A DNA stretch of 64,000 nt from positions 186,001 through 250,000 of the forward strand of contig JADIZZ010000003.1 of the NCBI GenBank assembly GCA_016704535.1, in the 5' to 3' direction. Below the pieces are notes generated by a model. That model searched no databases, was not told the origin of the DNA, and was given only the letters and a program-made list of their open reading frames with translations. This document shows, piece after piece, positions 36,967-46,028 of this stretch (its first letter is position 1; each line of letters starts with the position of its first letter). The stretch is from Betaproteobacteria bacterium. Its GTDB lineage: Bacteria; Pseudomonadota; Gammaproteobacteria; Burkholderiales; Burkholderiaceae_C. Both the position numbers and the translations under genes were made by a program.

Positions 36967-38186
36967 GGCGTTTCGGCGAGGAAGGCCCTGATCAGCGGGC
37001 ACAGGATGGCGACGATCTGTGCCGCTTCGTCGGCGTTGAGGATCAGCGGCGGCACGAGGCGGATGACGCGGTCGGCGGTGACGCTGATCAGGAGCCCGGC
37101 CTCGGCCGCTCGGCCCAGCAGCACGCCGCAGGGGCGGTCGAGTTCGATGCCGATCATCAGACCGGCGCCGCGGATCTCGGTCACGCCGCTCAGCCCCGCG
37201 AGTTCACGCGCCAGGCCGTCGTGCAGCGCGGCGCCCACGGTGGCGGCATTGGCCAGCACGCCGTCTTCCTCGCAGATGCGCAGGGTTTCCACGCCCGCGC
37301 GCATGGCCAGCGGGTTGCCACCGAAAGTGGTGCCATGGTTGCCCGGGCCCAGCACGTTCAGCGCCCGCGGCCCGGTGACCACCGCGCCTACCGGCACGCC
37401 CGAGCCCAGGCCCTTCGCCAAGGGCATCACGTCGGGCTGGATGCCGGCCCACTGGTGCGCAAACCACTTGCCGGTGCGGCCGATGCCGCACTGCACTTCG
37501 TCGAGCATCAACAGCCAATCCTGGCGGTCGCACAGCGCGCGCAGGCCCTGCAGGTATTCCCAGCGCGCCGGGTTCACGCCGCCTTCGCCCTGGATGGTCT
37601 CCAGGAAGATCGCCACCACGTTGGGGTGCTTGCGCGCCACGTCCTCGACGGCGGCCAGGTCGTTCAGCGTCACGCGCACGAAACCTTCCACCAACGGGCC
37701 GAAACCGGCTTGCACTTTGGGGTTGCCGGTGGCCGACAGCGTGGCGATGCTGCGGCCGTGGAAGGCTTTCTCGTAGACGATGATCTCGGGCCGCTCGATG
37801 CCTTTGTCGTGACCGAACTTGCGCGCGATCTTGAGCGCCGCCTCGTTGGCTTCCAGCCCGCTGTTGCAGAAGAAGGCGCCGTCCAGGCCCGAGATCTCGC
37901 ACAGCTTCGCCGCCAGCTGTTCCTGTAGCGGCACCTGGTAGTAGTTGCTGCAATGGATGAGCTTGCCCACCTGGTCCTGCAACGCCGGCACCAGCTTCGG
38001 GTGGGCGTGCCCCAGCGTGTTCACCGCGATGCCGCCCAGCCCGTCGAGGTAGCGTCGGCCGGCGGTGTCCCAGACCCAGCAGCCCTTTCCGTGCGACAGC
38101 GCGAAGGGAAGGCGGCCGTAGGTGTTCAGCACATGCGGCATGGGCCGCGCAGGGGCAGCGGTGACGGCGGGCTCGGGTGCGTTCAT
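36963..38186 (-). CDS. argD: Acetylornithine transaminase ArgD
   Basis: PLP aminotransferase of arginine synthesis, 407 aa. Class-III motifs: YLDGLGGIAVNTLGHAHP, CNSGLEANEAALKIAR, the beta-strand LLMLDEVQCGIGRTG, and the Schiff-base lysine in PLAKGLGSGVPVGA. An Ala/Pro-rich N-terminal lead of about 16 residues precedes the domain. It is first in the argD-argF-PNPOx transcription unit and divergent from the DUF3579 gene. Confidence 0.94.
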   Translation of the reverse strand: MNAPEPAVTAAPARPMPHVLNTYGRLPFALSHGKGCWVWDTAGRRYLDGLGGIAVNTLGHAHPKLVPALQDQVGKLIHCSNYYQVPLQEQLAAKLCEISGLDGAFFCNSGLEANEAALKIARKFGHDKGIERPEIIVYEKAFHGRSIATLSATGNPKVQAGFGPLVEGFVRVTLNDLAAVEDVARKHPNVVAIFLETIQGEGGVNPARWEYLQGLRALCDRQDWLLMLDEVQCGIGRTGKWFAHQWAGIQPDVMPLAKGLGSGVPVGAVVTGPRALNVLGPGNHGTTFGGNPLAMRAGVETLRICEEDGVLANAATVGAALHDGLARELAGLSGVTEIRGAGLMIGIELDRPCGVLLGRAAEAGLLISVTADRVIRLVPPLILNADEAAQIVAILCPLIRAFLAETP

Positions 38187-38350
38187 CGTGGTTCCTTCAT
38201 GGGCCCAGAAGAGAAGGCCGGGGGCGACGCTTCCATCAAGCCCCGGCGTCGACCGATTCTAAAGGTGGCCCCTGGCCGGCCGAAGTCGAGGCTTCCTGGG
38301 TCAGGTCGGCACACGTCATGCTTGCTGCAATGCAACAAACCCGAGGCACA

Positions 38351-38740
38351 ATGCGGCGTGACATTCCCACGCCGCGGCCTCAGCCACCGACCCCGGTGCG
38401 ACTGCAGGCCGTGCCCCCGCCGATGACCGCTGTCCGACCTCGCCAGTTCACCATCCTGGGCTTGACCCTGGAGGGGCGGACTTTTCGCCCAAGTGATTGG
38501 GCCGAGCGCCTGGCCGGCGCGATGTCGTGTTTCAGGCCGGGGGGCAGCAGCGGGGGGATCGGTGCCTACATCGGCTATTCGCCCTACTGCGTGCCGCAGG
38601 TGGTGGACGGGGTGAAGTGCGTGCTGGTCAACGAGGCGCTGCAGGGCATCGAACCGATGGCCTGGGACTTCGTCATGAACTTCGCGCGCGACAACCAGCT
38701 GAGAGTGTCCGAGGTATTGCCGGAGGCGAGGTCGGGCTGA
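38351..38740 (+). CDS. DUF3579 domain-containing protein
   Basis: Small cytoplasmic protein, 129 aa with the ATG at 38351, which has GAGG upstream; an ATG at 38423 giving 105 aa fits the family length better. The domain is FTILGLTLEGRTFRPSDWAERLAG, then YSPYCVPQVVDGVKCVLVNEALQGIEPMAW. DUF3579 proteins are small, found mainly in betaproteobacteria and often between argD and rpsT as here. Function unknown. Confidence 0.8.
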   Translation: MRRDIPTPRPQPPTPVRLQAVPPPMTAVRPRQFTILGLTLEGRTFRPSDWAERLAGAMSCFRPGGSSGGIGAYIGYSPYCVPQVVDGVKCVLVNEALQGIEPMAWDFVMNFARDNQLRVSEVLPEARSG

Positions 38741-38751
38741 ACGCAGCGCCC

Positions 38752-38781
38752 AGAAAAGCAAAGGGCCCGCAGTGCGGGCCC
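38752..38781 (-). terminator. Intrinsic terminator of rpsT
   Basis: The arms GGGCCCGC/GCGGGCCC with loop AGT (38763-38781) form a strong 8-bp hairpin 23 bp past the rpsT stop. On the minus strand they are followed by TTTGCTTTT. The convergent DUF3579 gene ends 22 bp on the other side and may use the same hairpin. Confidence 0.75.
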
Positions 38782-38804
38782 CGGGGCGAACGGCAGGACA
38801 GGAA

Positions 38805-39107
38805 TCAGGCGGCGAGCGTGAGTGCCTTGACCTTGGCGGCCAGACGGCTCTTCAGGCGAGCGGCCTTGTTCTTGTGGAAGATGCCCTTGTCGGCCACCGA
38901 GTCGATCACGCTCTGCGCGGTCTTGAAGCTGTCGGTGGCCTTGGCCTTGTCACCGCCAACGACGGCCTTCTGTACGTTCTTGACGACGGTGCGGAAGCGC
39001 GAACGCAGCGAGGTGTTGGCGGCATTCAGCACCACGTCCTGGCGGGCGCGCTTGCGGCCCGAGGCGAGGCGAACGGTTTTCTTCTTGGCTTTGGACGAAG
39101 TGGCCAT
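38805..39107 (-). CDS. rpsT: 30S ribosomal protein S20
   Basis: Primary 16S rRNA-binding protein, 100 aa, very Lys/Ala-rich. The N-terminus [23 protein letters not shown] is longer than in E. coli. The family core [15 protein letters not shown] and the C-terminal [19 protein letters not shown] are conserved. It is monocistronic with a terminator and sits next to murJ in opposite orientation, a common betaproteobacterial layout. Confidence 0.96.
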   Translation of the reverse strand: MATSSKAKKKTVRLASGRKRARQDVVLNAANTSLRSRFRTVVKNVQKAVVGGDKAKATDSFKTAQSVIDSVADKGIFHKNKAARLKSRLAAKVKALTLAA

Positions 39108-39206
39108 GCTTTATCGTGCTTTGGTCTGAACAGGTCGGAGGGATGCAAAGAGCGTCGAGTGTAGCACGCGGCGTGAAGCGACTCCGAGGTGACCAGGGCG
39201 GCTGCC

Positions 39207-39212
39207 TATAAT
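39207..39212 (+). promoter_or_regulatory. Consensus -10 box TATAAT upstream of murJ
   Basis: A perfect TATAAT stands 129 bp before the murJ GTG in a very GC-rich gap, in the context CCTATAATTCC. No good -35 hexamer is visible at 17 bp. It probably drives the murJ-sirB1-hda-HAD-pcnB-folK run. Confidence 0.5.
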
Positions 39213-39340
39213 TCCGCAACCAGCCCGCGCGCTCCCGGTGCCGGCTGCTGGTGTCCAGGCTCGAGCCATGCGCCGCCTGTCTCCAGTGCGCCCCGTCTCT
39301 CGGCGTCACCTTCTCCGCACCGTCTGCACCCGCCTGCCCC

Positions 39341-40897
39341 GTGAACCTGCTCAAGGCCGCCTCCACCGTTTCCCTGCTGACGCTGCTTTCGCGCGTGACG
39401 GGCCTGGTGCGTGAGCAGCTCATCGCCGCTGCCTTCGGTGCGAGCGCGGTCACCGACGCCTACAACGTTGCCTTCCGCATCCCCAACCTGTTCCGGCGGC
39501 TCTTTGCCGAGGGTGCCTTCTCACAGGCCTTCGTGCCGCTGTTGGCGGCCACGCGTGAGCGTGAAGGCGACGCCACCACGCGCCTGTTGATCGACGCCGT
39601 GGCCACGGTCCTGGCCTGGGCGTTGATCCTGACCTGCATCGTCGGTGTCGTCGGCGCGCCGGTGCTGGTGTGGATGATGGGCTCGGGCCTCGAACGATTC
39701 GACACCGCCGTGGTGCTGACGCGCTGGATGTTTCCCTACATAGGCTTCATGTCACTCGTCGCGCTGTCGGCCGGGATCCTGAACACCTGGAAGCGCTTCG
39801 CGCTGCCGGCGGTGACGCCGGTGCTGCTTAACCTCAGCGTCATCGCCGCTGCCTGGTGGGGTGCGCCGCTCATGGCGCGCTGGGGCTACGAGCCCGTGAT
39901 GGCACTGGCCGTCGGCGTGATGGTCGGCGGCCTGCTTCAGGCCGCGGTGCAGCTGCCGGCATTGGCGGCCATCGGCTGCGCGCCGCGCATCGCGTGGCTG
40001 CCGGGGCATATCGCCGCTGCTTGGCAACACCCCGGCGTGAGGCGGGTGCTGCAGCAGATGGCGCCGGCGCTGCTGGGCGTGTCGGTGGCACAGATCTCGT
40101 TGCTCATCAACACCCAGATCGCCTCCCACGTGGCCGTGGGCGCGGTGTCGTGGCTGACCTACGCCGACCGGCTGATGGAGTTCCCCACCGCGCTGCTCGG
40201 CGTCGCCTTGGGCGTGGTGTTGCTTCCGCAGCTGTCGGCGGCTCGCGCGCGGCAGGACGACGCGGCCTACTCGGGCATGCTTGACTGGGGCCTGCGCCTG
40301 GTGCTGCTGCTGGCGCTGCCCTGTGCGCTGGCGCTGCTGATCTTTCCGGTCGGCCTGATCTCGGTGCTGTTCCACTACGGCGCCTTCACGCCGCGCGACG
40401 TGGCGATGTCGGTACTGGCCTTGCGCGGTTATGGCGTCGGCCTGCTTGGCTTGGTGGCGATCAAAGTGCTGGCGCCGGCCTTCTTCGCGCGCCAGGACGT
40501 GCGCACGCCGGTGAAGATCGCCATCGGCGTGCTGGTCGCCACGCAGGCGATGAACGTGGTGTTGGTGCCGCTGCTGGGCCACGCCGGGCTGGCGCTGTCG
40601 ATCGGGCTGGGCGCGCTGGTCAACGCCGGTCTGCTGCTGGGTGGGCTGTTGCGCGGGGGCATCTTCCGACCACAGCCAGGCTGGGCGGGATTCGTGGTGC
40701 GTGTTCTGCTGGCCAACCTGGCGCTGGGCGCCGTGCTGGCCTGGGCCGCCCAGGGCATCGACTGGATTGCGATGCAGGCCCAGTGGGGCCAACGTGCGCT
40801 GGTCGTCGCCGGCGTGCTTGGTGGCGCGGCCCTGCTGTACTTTGCCGTGCTTGCCGCCTGCGGCCTGCGCCCGCGCCAGTTCATGCGCCGCGGCTGA
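39341..40897 (+). CDS. murJ: Lipid II flippase MurJ
   Basis: Multi-spanning membrane protein (about 14 helices) of the MOP superfamily that moves lipid II across the inner membrane; 518 aa. The GTG start (VNLLKAASTVSLLTLLSRVTGLVRE) gives the standard family N-terminus; upstream in-frame codons encode non-homologous sequence. Conserved segments: TDAYNVAFRIPNLFRRLFAEGAFSQAFVP-like helix 2 and the central FPTALLGVALGVVLLPQLS. Arginines in helix 1 (RVTGLVRE) and helix 2 match residues essential in E. coli. Confidence 0.95.
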   Translation: MNLLKAASTVSLLTLLSRVTGLVREQLIAAAFGASAVTDAYNVAFRIPNLFRRLFAEGAFSQAFVPLLAATREREGDATTRLLIDAVATVLAWALILTCIVGVVGAPVLVWMMGSGLERFDTAVVLTRWMFPYIGFMSLVALSAGILNTWKRFALPAVTPVLLNLSVIAAAWWGAPLMARWGYEPVMALAVGVMVGGLLQAAVQLPALAAIGCAPRIAWLPGHIAAAWQHPGVRRVLQQMAPALLGVSVAQISLLINTQIASHVAVGAVSWLTYADRLMEFPTALLGVALGVVLLPQLSAARARQDDAAYSGMLDWGLRLVLLLALPCALALLIFPVGLISVLFHYGAFTPRDVAMSVLALRGYGVGLLGLVAIKVLAPAFFARQDVRTPVKIAIGVLVATQAMNVVLVPLLGHAGLALSIGLGALVNAGLLLGGLLRGGIFRPQPGWAGFVVRVLLANLALGAVLAWAAQGIDWIAMQAQWGQRALVVAGVLGGAALLYFAVLAACGLRPRQFMRRG

Positions 40898-40912
40898 CCT
40901 ACACTGACGTCG

Positions 40913-41767
40913 ATGCCCGGACCCGTGCACTTCGAAGCGCCCACCGCACTCGACTTCTTTGCGGCGCTGGTGGCCGACGACGCCAGCCTGCCCGTGCTGG
41001 AAGCCGCCATCGCCGTGGCGCAGGACGACCTGCCCGACATCGACGTGCAGGAGGTGCTGGCCCAGGTCGATGCACTGGCCGATCGCCTGCGGCGCCGGCT
41101 GCCTGCCGACGCCGCACCACTGCAGCGCCTGCGCCTTCTGAACCAGTACTTCTTTCAGGAACTGGGTTTTGCCGGCAACGTCAATGATTACTACGATGCC
41201 GGCAACAGCCTCCTGCCCGTGGTCCTGCAGACGCGCCGCGGCATCCCGCTGACGCTGGCGCTTGTCTATATCGAGATTGCCACCCAGGCCGGACTGCACG
41301 CGCGGGGCATTGCCTTTCCGGGGCACTTCCTCGTGAAGCTGCACCTGCCGCGCGGCGAGGTGGTGGTAGACCCGTTCAGCGGACGTTCGCTGGCCCGCGA
41401 GGAGCTCGAGGAACGCCTGTTGCCCTTTCGCCGCCCGGTCCCAGGATTCGAACTCGACGAGGTGCCGCTGGGCCTCTATCTGCAGCCGGCGCAGCCGCGC
41501 GACATCATCGCCAGGCTGTTGCGTAATCTGAAGGAGATCCACCGCAGCGCGCAAGACTTGCCTCGCCTGGCTGCGGTGCAGCGCCGGCTGGTGCTGCTTC
41601 TGCCGCAGTGCTGGGGCGAGCGCCGCGACTTGGCGCTCCTGCTGGCGCAGCTGGGCTGCACGCAGGAAGCCGCAGCCGAGATGGCGACCTACCTGCAGCA
41701 CCAGCCCGACGCCGACGATGCGCCCCTGATGCGCAACGAGCTGGCGCGCTGGCGCCAAGCCGATTGA
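40913..41767 (+). CDS. SirB1 family protein (transglutaminase-like fold, tetratricopeptide tail)
   Basis: Cytoplasmic protein of 284 aa. The SirB1/YchA core is visible in LNQYFFQELGFAGNVNDYYD and SLLPVVLQTRRGIPLTLALVYIEIATQAGLHARGIAFPGHFLVK. The catalytic Cys of true transglutaminases is not obvious, so enzymatic activity is doubtful. The C-terminal third is helical and TPR-like. It is 15 bp after murJ and 4 bp before hda, so part of the same operon. Function not established. Confidence 0.85.
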   Translation: MPGPVHFEAPTALDFFAALVADDASLPVLEAAIAVAQDDLPDIDVQEVLAQVDALADRLRRRLPADAAPLQRLRLLNQYFFQELGFAGNVNDYYDAGNSLLPVVLQTRRGIPLTLALVYIEIATQAGLHARGIAFPGHFLVKLHLPRGEVVVDPFSGRSLAREELEERLLPFRRPVPGFELDEVPLGLYLQPAQPRDIIARLLRNLKEIHRSAQDLPRLAAVQRRLVLLLPQCWGERRDLALLLAQLGCTQEAAAEMATYLQHQPDADDAPLMRNELARWRQAD

Positions 41768-41771
41768 ACGC

Positions 41772-42458
41772 ATGAAGCAGATTCCACTACCCATCGGACC
41801 GCAGCCCGAACCCAGCTTCGACAACTTCCTGCCTGGCAGCAACGCGCCTGCACTGGAGCATCTGCGCTCACTGGTGCTGCCGGCCGCCCCTGTTTACCTC
41901 TGGGGCCCGGCGGGCAGCGGCAAGAGTCACCTGCTGCGTGCGCTGGCGGCAAGCGGCCAAGCGCAGGGCCAGCGCGTCGGATGGTTCGATGCCGCTGACC
42001 GCTTGCCCTGGCTGCTTTCTCCCGACTGGAGCGTTGTCGTCATCGACCGCTGCGAGCTGCTCGATGCGGAAGCTCAGCAGGCCGCCTTCGCGCTATTCAT
42101 AGAGGCCGCCGCCCACGACGTCCAGGTGGCGGCGGCGGGGCGCCTGCCGCCTGTAGACCTGCCGCTGCGCGACGACCTGCGCACGCGACTGGGCTGGGGC
42201 CATGTCTTCGCGCTGCAGGCCCTGCCCGACGCCGAAAGCCGCGCGGCGCTGCGCCGCGAGGGCGACCGCCGCGGCATCCTGCTTTCCGACGAACTGATGG
42301 ACCACCTGTTGACGCACTTTCCGCGCGACCTCGGCCACCTGATGAGCCTCTTCGACCGCCTGGACACCTTTGCTCTCGCGCGCAGCCGCCAGCTCACCGT
42401 GCCGCTGCTGCGGCAGATGCTGGCCGAAGAAGCCGACACGACAGTGACTACGGCATGA
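41772..42458 (+). CDS. hda: DnaA regulatory inactivator Hda
   Basis: AAA+ protein of 228 aa that with the beta clamp promotes ATP hydrolysis on DnaA after initiation. The N-terminus MKQIPLPIG is the clamp-binding region. Walker A is GPAGSGKSH. The Walker B strand reads VVVIDRCELL, lacking the usual acidic pair after the Asp, a variation seen in some short Hda/DnaA-like proteins. The arginine-rich end and the sensor region (FPRDLGHLMSLFDRLD) fit Hda. Its stop overlaps the next start (ATGA). Confidence 0.87.
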   Translation: MKQIPLPIGPQPEPSFDNFLPGSNAPALEHLRSLVLPAAPVYLWGPAGSGKSHLLRALAASGQAQGQRVGWFDAADRLPWLLSPDWSVVVIDRCELLDAEAQQAAFALFIEAAAHDVQVAAAGRLPPVDLPLRDDLRTRLGWGHVFALQALPDAESRAALRREGDRRGILLSDELMDHLLTHFPRDLGHLMSLFDRLDTFALARSRQLTVPLLRQMLAEEADTTVTTA

Positions 42459-43123
42459 AGCTGGCGCTCTTCGACCTCGACGGCACGCTGATCCCGAAGG
42501 ACTCCGACCACGCCTTCGGCGAGTTCATCGTCGCCTTGGGCTGGGCCGATGGAGAAACCTTCCGCCGCCGCAACGACGCCTTCTACGAGGACTACCTGGC
42601 CGGCCGTCTCGACATCGATGCCTACGTCGACTTCGCCACCGCGCCTTGGCGCGCGCGGCCGGCGGCCGAACTGGCGCGGGCTGCGGCGCAGTTCCTCGAC
42701 GTGGTCGTGCGGCCGATGCTGCACGTCGAGGCGCTGGCGCTGGTGCAAGGGCACCAGGACGCCGGCGACCTGGTGGCCGTGGTCACCGCGACCAACGACT
42801 TCGTCACACGGCCGATCGCGCAACTTTTCGGTGTCGACGAACTCATCGCCACCGACCTGCAGCGCGACGTCGAGGGTCGTGTCACCGGCCGCATCGAAGG
42901 CGTGCCGTCCTTCCGCGAGGGCAAGGTCACGCGGGTGCAGCAGTGGCTGTCGGCACGCGGGCTGGCATGGCACGACTTCGAACGCAGCACCTTCTACAGC
43001 GATTCCACCAACGACCTGCCGCTGCTCGAATGCGTCAGCGCGCCCGTGGCCACCAACCCCGGCCCGGCGCTCGAGCGCATCGCGCAAGCGCGCGGCTGGC
43101 CTGTCCTGAAGCTCTTCACATGA
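42455..43123 (+). CDS. HAD-IB family hydrolase (SerB-like)
   Basis: Phosphatase of the haloacid dehalogenase superfamily, 222 aa. Motif I is FDLDGTLIPKDSDH, motif II VTATN, motif III the Lys in REGKVTRVQ, and motif IV YSDSTNDLPLL. The family resembles phosphoserine phosphatase and the CicA proteins that neighbour hda in many betaproteobacteria; the substrate is not known. It is coupled to hda upstream and to pcnB downstream by 4-base overlaps. Confidence 0.88.
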   Translation: MKLALFDLDGTLIPKDSDHAFGEFIVALGWADGETFRRRNDAFYEDYLAGRLDIDAYVDFATAPWRARPAAELARAAAQFLDVVVRPMLHVEALALVQGHQDAGDLVAVVTATNDFVTRPIAQLFGVDELIATDLQRDVEGRVTGRIEGVPSFREGKVTRVQQWLSARGLAWHDFERSTFYSDSTNDLPLLECVSAPVATNPGPALERIAQARGWPVLKLFT

Positions 43124-44736
43124 TCAAGAAATTCATCAGCCGCCTGCTCGGCAAGGGTGAGCCGGCCGAAGCAGCGCCGCCGGTGCCCGTGATCCCCATC
43201 GGGGTACGCACTGAGGTGCCGGCCCACGTGCACGGCATCGACCCTTCGCTGCTCGACGCCAACGCGGTGCGCGTCGTCAAGACGCTGAAGGACGCGGGGC
43301 ACGAGGCTTACATCGTGGGCGGCGCCGTGCGCGACCTGCTGGTGGGCATGCGCCCGAAGGACTTCGACGTCGCCACCGACGCCACACCCGAGCAGGTGAA
43401 GGCGTTGTTCCGCCGCGCTTTCATCATCGGCCGCCGCTTCCGCCTGGTGCACGTCGTCTTCGGCCGCGGCCGCGAGCATGAGGTCATCGAGGTCAGCACC
43501 TTCCGCGCCTACCTCGACCCTGCCGCCACCACCGACCAGGCGCCTGCCGACACGAAGCGCCATGCCAGTGCCGCAGCCGACAAGACCCACGTCGTCGACG
43601 CCGCCGGCCGCGTGTTGCGCGACAACGTCTGGGGCCCGCAGATCGAAGACGCCGCACGGCGCGACTTCACGATCAATGCGATGTACTACGACCCGACGAC
43701 GCAGACGGTGGTGGACTACCACAACGGTCTTTCCGACGTGCGCGCCAAGCTGCTGCGCATGATCGGCGACCCCGACACGCGGTACCGCGAAGACCCGGTG
43801 CGCATCATCCGCGTCGTGCGGTTTGCGGCCAAGCTGGGTTTTGCGCTCGACCCGGCGACGGCCCGGCCCGTAGCAGCCACTTTGCCGCTGCTGTGCAACG
43901 TGCCCATCTCGCGCCTGTTCGACGAGATGGTCAAGCTGTTGCAGACCGGGCACGCACTGGCCAGCATCGAGCAGCTGCGCAAGTTCGGCCTCATCGGCGG
44001 CAGCCTGGGCGTGTTCCCGGTGCTCGACGCGGCGCTCGCGCCGGCCAGGCCCAACCCGGTGCGCGAGAAGTTCGTGCGCCTGGCGCTCCAGGACACCGAC
44101 ACGCGGGTCAACGAAGGCCGTTCGGTGGTGCCCAGCTACATGTTGGCCACCATGCTCTGGCACGACGTGCAGGAGCGCTGGGCAGCGCTGCGCGCAGCCG
44201 GCGACAGCCCGTTTCCGGCGCTGCAGCAGGCCGTGGACGCGGTGTTCGATGCGCGCATCGGTGACATCTCGGGCCGCGGCAAGCTGGCCGCCGACATGCG
44301 CGAGATCTGGCTCATGCAGCCGCGCTTCGAGCGCCGCACCGCGAGTTCGGCGGCCTCGCTCATCGCCCAGGTGCGCTTCCGCGCCGGCTACGACTTCCTG
44401 CGACTGCGCGCCGACTGCGGCGAGGTGTCGGTCGATCTGGCCGACTGGTGGGAGGACTTCCACCTCGGTAGCGACGACGACCGCGAAGCGCTGCTGCGCG
44501 ATGTTCGCGCCAGTGCGCCCCCGCGGTCGCGGCGCTCGCGGGCTGAAAGCCCAACGGCAGCGCCCGCGGTCGCGGACGCGGGTGCGGAAGCCGATGAGGA
44601 CGAGGACACGGTCGTGGCCACGCCTGGCCGAGAAGGTGCTGCACCGCGCAAGCGACGGCGTCGCCGTCGCAAGCCCGCAGGCAGCGGCGGTGGTACAGCC
44701 GTGGGACCTGGCGAAGTGCCGCCTGCGGTCGACTGA
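43120..44736 (+). CDS. pcnB: Poly(A) polymerase PcnB
   Basis: Adds 3' poly(A) tails that speed RNA decay, 538 aa. The nucleotidyltransferase motif is [25 protein letters not shown], with the metal-binding [15 protein letters not shown] and [21 protein letters not shown] follow, as in PcnB. The C-terminus carries an acidic then strongly basic tail ([10 protein letters not shown]), usual for bacterial PAP. The start ATG overlaps the HAD stop; longer in-frame starts run through that gene. Confidence 0.94.
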   Translation: MIKKFISRLLGKGEPAEAAPPVPVIPIGVRTEVPAHVHGIDPSLLDANAVRVVKTLKDAGHEAYIVGGAVRDLLVGMRPKDFDVATDATPEQVKALFRRAFIIGRRFRLVHVVFGRGREHEVIEVSTFRAYLDPAATTDQAPADTKRHASAAADKTHVVDAAGRVLRDNVWGPQIEDAARRDFTINAMYYDPTTQTVVDYHNGLSDVRAKLLRMIGDPDTRYREDPVRIIRVVRFAAKLGFALDPATARPVAATLPLLCNVPISRLFDEMVKLLQTGHALASIEQLRKFGLIGGSLGVFPVLDAALAPARPNPVREKFVRLALQDTDTRVNEGRSVVPSYMLATMLWHDVQERWAALRAAGDSPFPALQQAVDAVFDARIGDISGRGKLAADMREIWLMQPRFERRTASSAASLIAQVRFRAGYDFLRLRADCGEVSVDLADWWEDFHLGSDDDREALLRDVRASAPPRSRRSRAESPTAAPAVADAGAEADEDEDTVVATPGREGAAPRKRRRRRRKPAGSGGGTAVGPGEVPPAVD

Positions 44737-44747
44737 AGGCCGACACC

Positions 44748-45293
44748 ATGCCGGCGCTGCCCGACACCACCGTGGAAGACGGTAGCGTGCCGCTGCCCGA
44801 TGCGCCCGGCCTCGACGATGAGCGTGTGTTCGTCGGTCTGGGTGCCAACCTCGGCGATGCTCGCGCCGCGCTCTCGGCCGCCGTGGCCGGGTTGACGGCC
44901 CTGCCGGGCACGCAGGTCGTGCATTGCTCGAGCCTGTACCGCAGTGCGCCCGTCGATGCGCAAGGCCCTGACTTCGTCAATGCCGTGGTCGAACTGCGAA
45001 CGACGCTGCCGCCGACCGCTCTGCTGCGGGCGTTGCAGGCGCTGGAGCAGGCCCACGGTCGTCTGCGTCCCTACCGCCACGCGCCGCGCACGCTGGATCT
45101 CGACCTGTTGCTCTACGGAAAGCGCCTGCTGACCACCGATGCGCTGACTGTGCCGCACCCGCGTCTGCACGAGCGGGCTTTCGTGCTGCAACCTCTGCTG
45201 GAACTGGCACCGGCGGCCGCGCATCCCGGTCTGGGTCCACTCGCGCCTTGGGCCGCGGCCACAGCGGCGCAGGCTGTCGAACGCATGCCTTGA
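44748..45293 (+). CDS. folK: 6-Hydroxymethyl-7,8-dihydropterin pyrophosphokinase
   Basis: Folate synthesis enzyme that pyrophosphorylates 6-hydroxymethyl-dihydropterin, 181 aa. HPPK motifs: [32 protein letters not shown], and [13 protein letters not shown] with the Mg-binding D-L-D. An acidic 25-residue N-terminal lead precedes the domain. It follows pcnB by 11 bp, as in many Burkholderiales, and ends the murJ-to-folK run. Confidence 0.93.
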   Translation: MPALPDTTVEDGSVPLPDAPGLDDERVFVGLGANLGDARAALSAAVAGLTALPGTQVVHCSSLYRSAPVDAQGPDFVNAVVELRTTLPPTALLRALQALEQAHGRLRPYRHAPRTLDLDLLLYGKRLLTTDALTVPHPRLHERAFVLQPLLELAPAAAHPGLGPLAPWAAATAAQAVERMP

Positions 45294-45306
45294 TCCGGGC
45301 GACCCC

Positions 45307-45339
45307 TAGAATCACTTTGTGACAAATCAGTGACATCCG
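45307..45339 (-). promoter_or_regulatory. PhoB-box-like direct repeat before the DUF47-pit operon
   Basis: GTGACA occurs at 45319-45324 and again at 45330-45335, an 11-bp period. On the other strand this reads TGTCAC-N5-TGTCAC, the hallmark of a PhoB box (reversed relative to the genes). A TAGAAT hexamer at 45307-45312 lies just before it, so PhoB bound here would cover the start region. Repression of pit by PhoB is known in Sinorhizobium meliloti; the same sense is inferred here. Confidence 0.45.
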
Positions 45340-45372
45340 GATGACGAACCGGCTGCAGTCAACGGAGTGAGC

Positions 45373-46020
45373 ATGGTTTTCGGCAGGCTTTTGCCGCGCG
45401 AGGGTAACTTCTTCGAATTGTTCAACCAGCACGGGCAGCACATCGCCGAAGGCGCGCGGTCCTTTCTGGCTATGGTGCAGGACTACGGCAACGTGGCCGA
45501 GCGAGAGCGCCATGCGGGTGCGGTCGGGGAGTCCGAGCGCGCCGCCGACAAGATCACCGCCGAAGTACACCGGCTGCTGCACCGGACGTTCATCACGCCG
45601 CTCGACCGCGACCAGATCCACCGCCTGATCAACGCGATGGACGACGTGCTCGACCTGCTGCAGGACACCAGCGAGGTCATGTCGCTGTACGACCTGCGCA
45701 GCCTGTCGGACGACGTCGTGCGGCTCACCGAGATCTCGGTGCGCTGCTGCGAACGTGTGCGTACCGTACTGGCCATGCTGCCCAAGCTGAAGACGGCTGC
45801 GGTCGCCGAGGCCGTGCTGCTGACCTGCGGCGAGATCGACCAGCTCGAGTCCGACGCCGACCGCGTGATGCGCTCGGCAATGTCGCGCTTGTTCCGCGAG
45901 GAGCCCGACACGCGCCAGCTCATCAAGTTGAAGGCCGTCTACGAGCACCTGGAGTCGATATCCGACCGCTGCGAGGACGTGGCCAACCTGGTCGAAGGCA
46001 TCGTGCTCGAGAACTCCTGA
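45373..46020 (+). CDS. DUF47 (PhoU-like) phosphate transport regulator
   Basis: Helical cytoplasmic protein of 215 aa related to PhoU, usually encoded before a Pit transporter and thought to control it. Core segments: LPREGNFFELFNQH at the start, TAEVHRLLHRTFITPLDRDQIHRLINAMDDVLDLL, and VYEHLESISDRCEDVANLVEGIVLEN at the end. The ATG at 45373 with GGAG 5 nt upstream is preferred over a GTG two codons earlier. pit follows after 8 bp. Confidence 0.9.
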   Translation: MVFGRLLPREGNFFELFNQHGQHIAEGARSFLAMVQDYGNVAERERHAGAVGESERAADKITAEVHRLLHRTFITPLDRDQIHRLINAMDDVLDLLQDTSEVMSLYDLRSLSDDVVRLTEISVRCCERVRTVLAMLPKLKTAAVAEAVLLTCGEIDQLESDADRVMRSAMSRLFREEPDTRQLIKLKAVYEHLESISDRCEDVANLVEGIVLENS

Positions 46021-46028
46021 CCGCACCG

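Noticed and set aside
39752..41842. Long minus-strand frame opposite murJ and sirB1
   Set aside because: Gln/His/Arg-rich antisense shadow of two clear genes.
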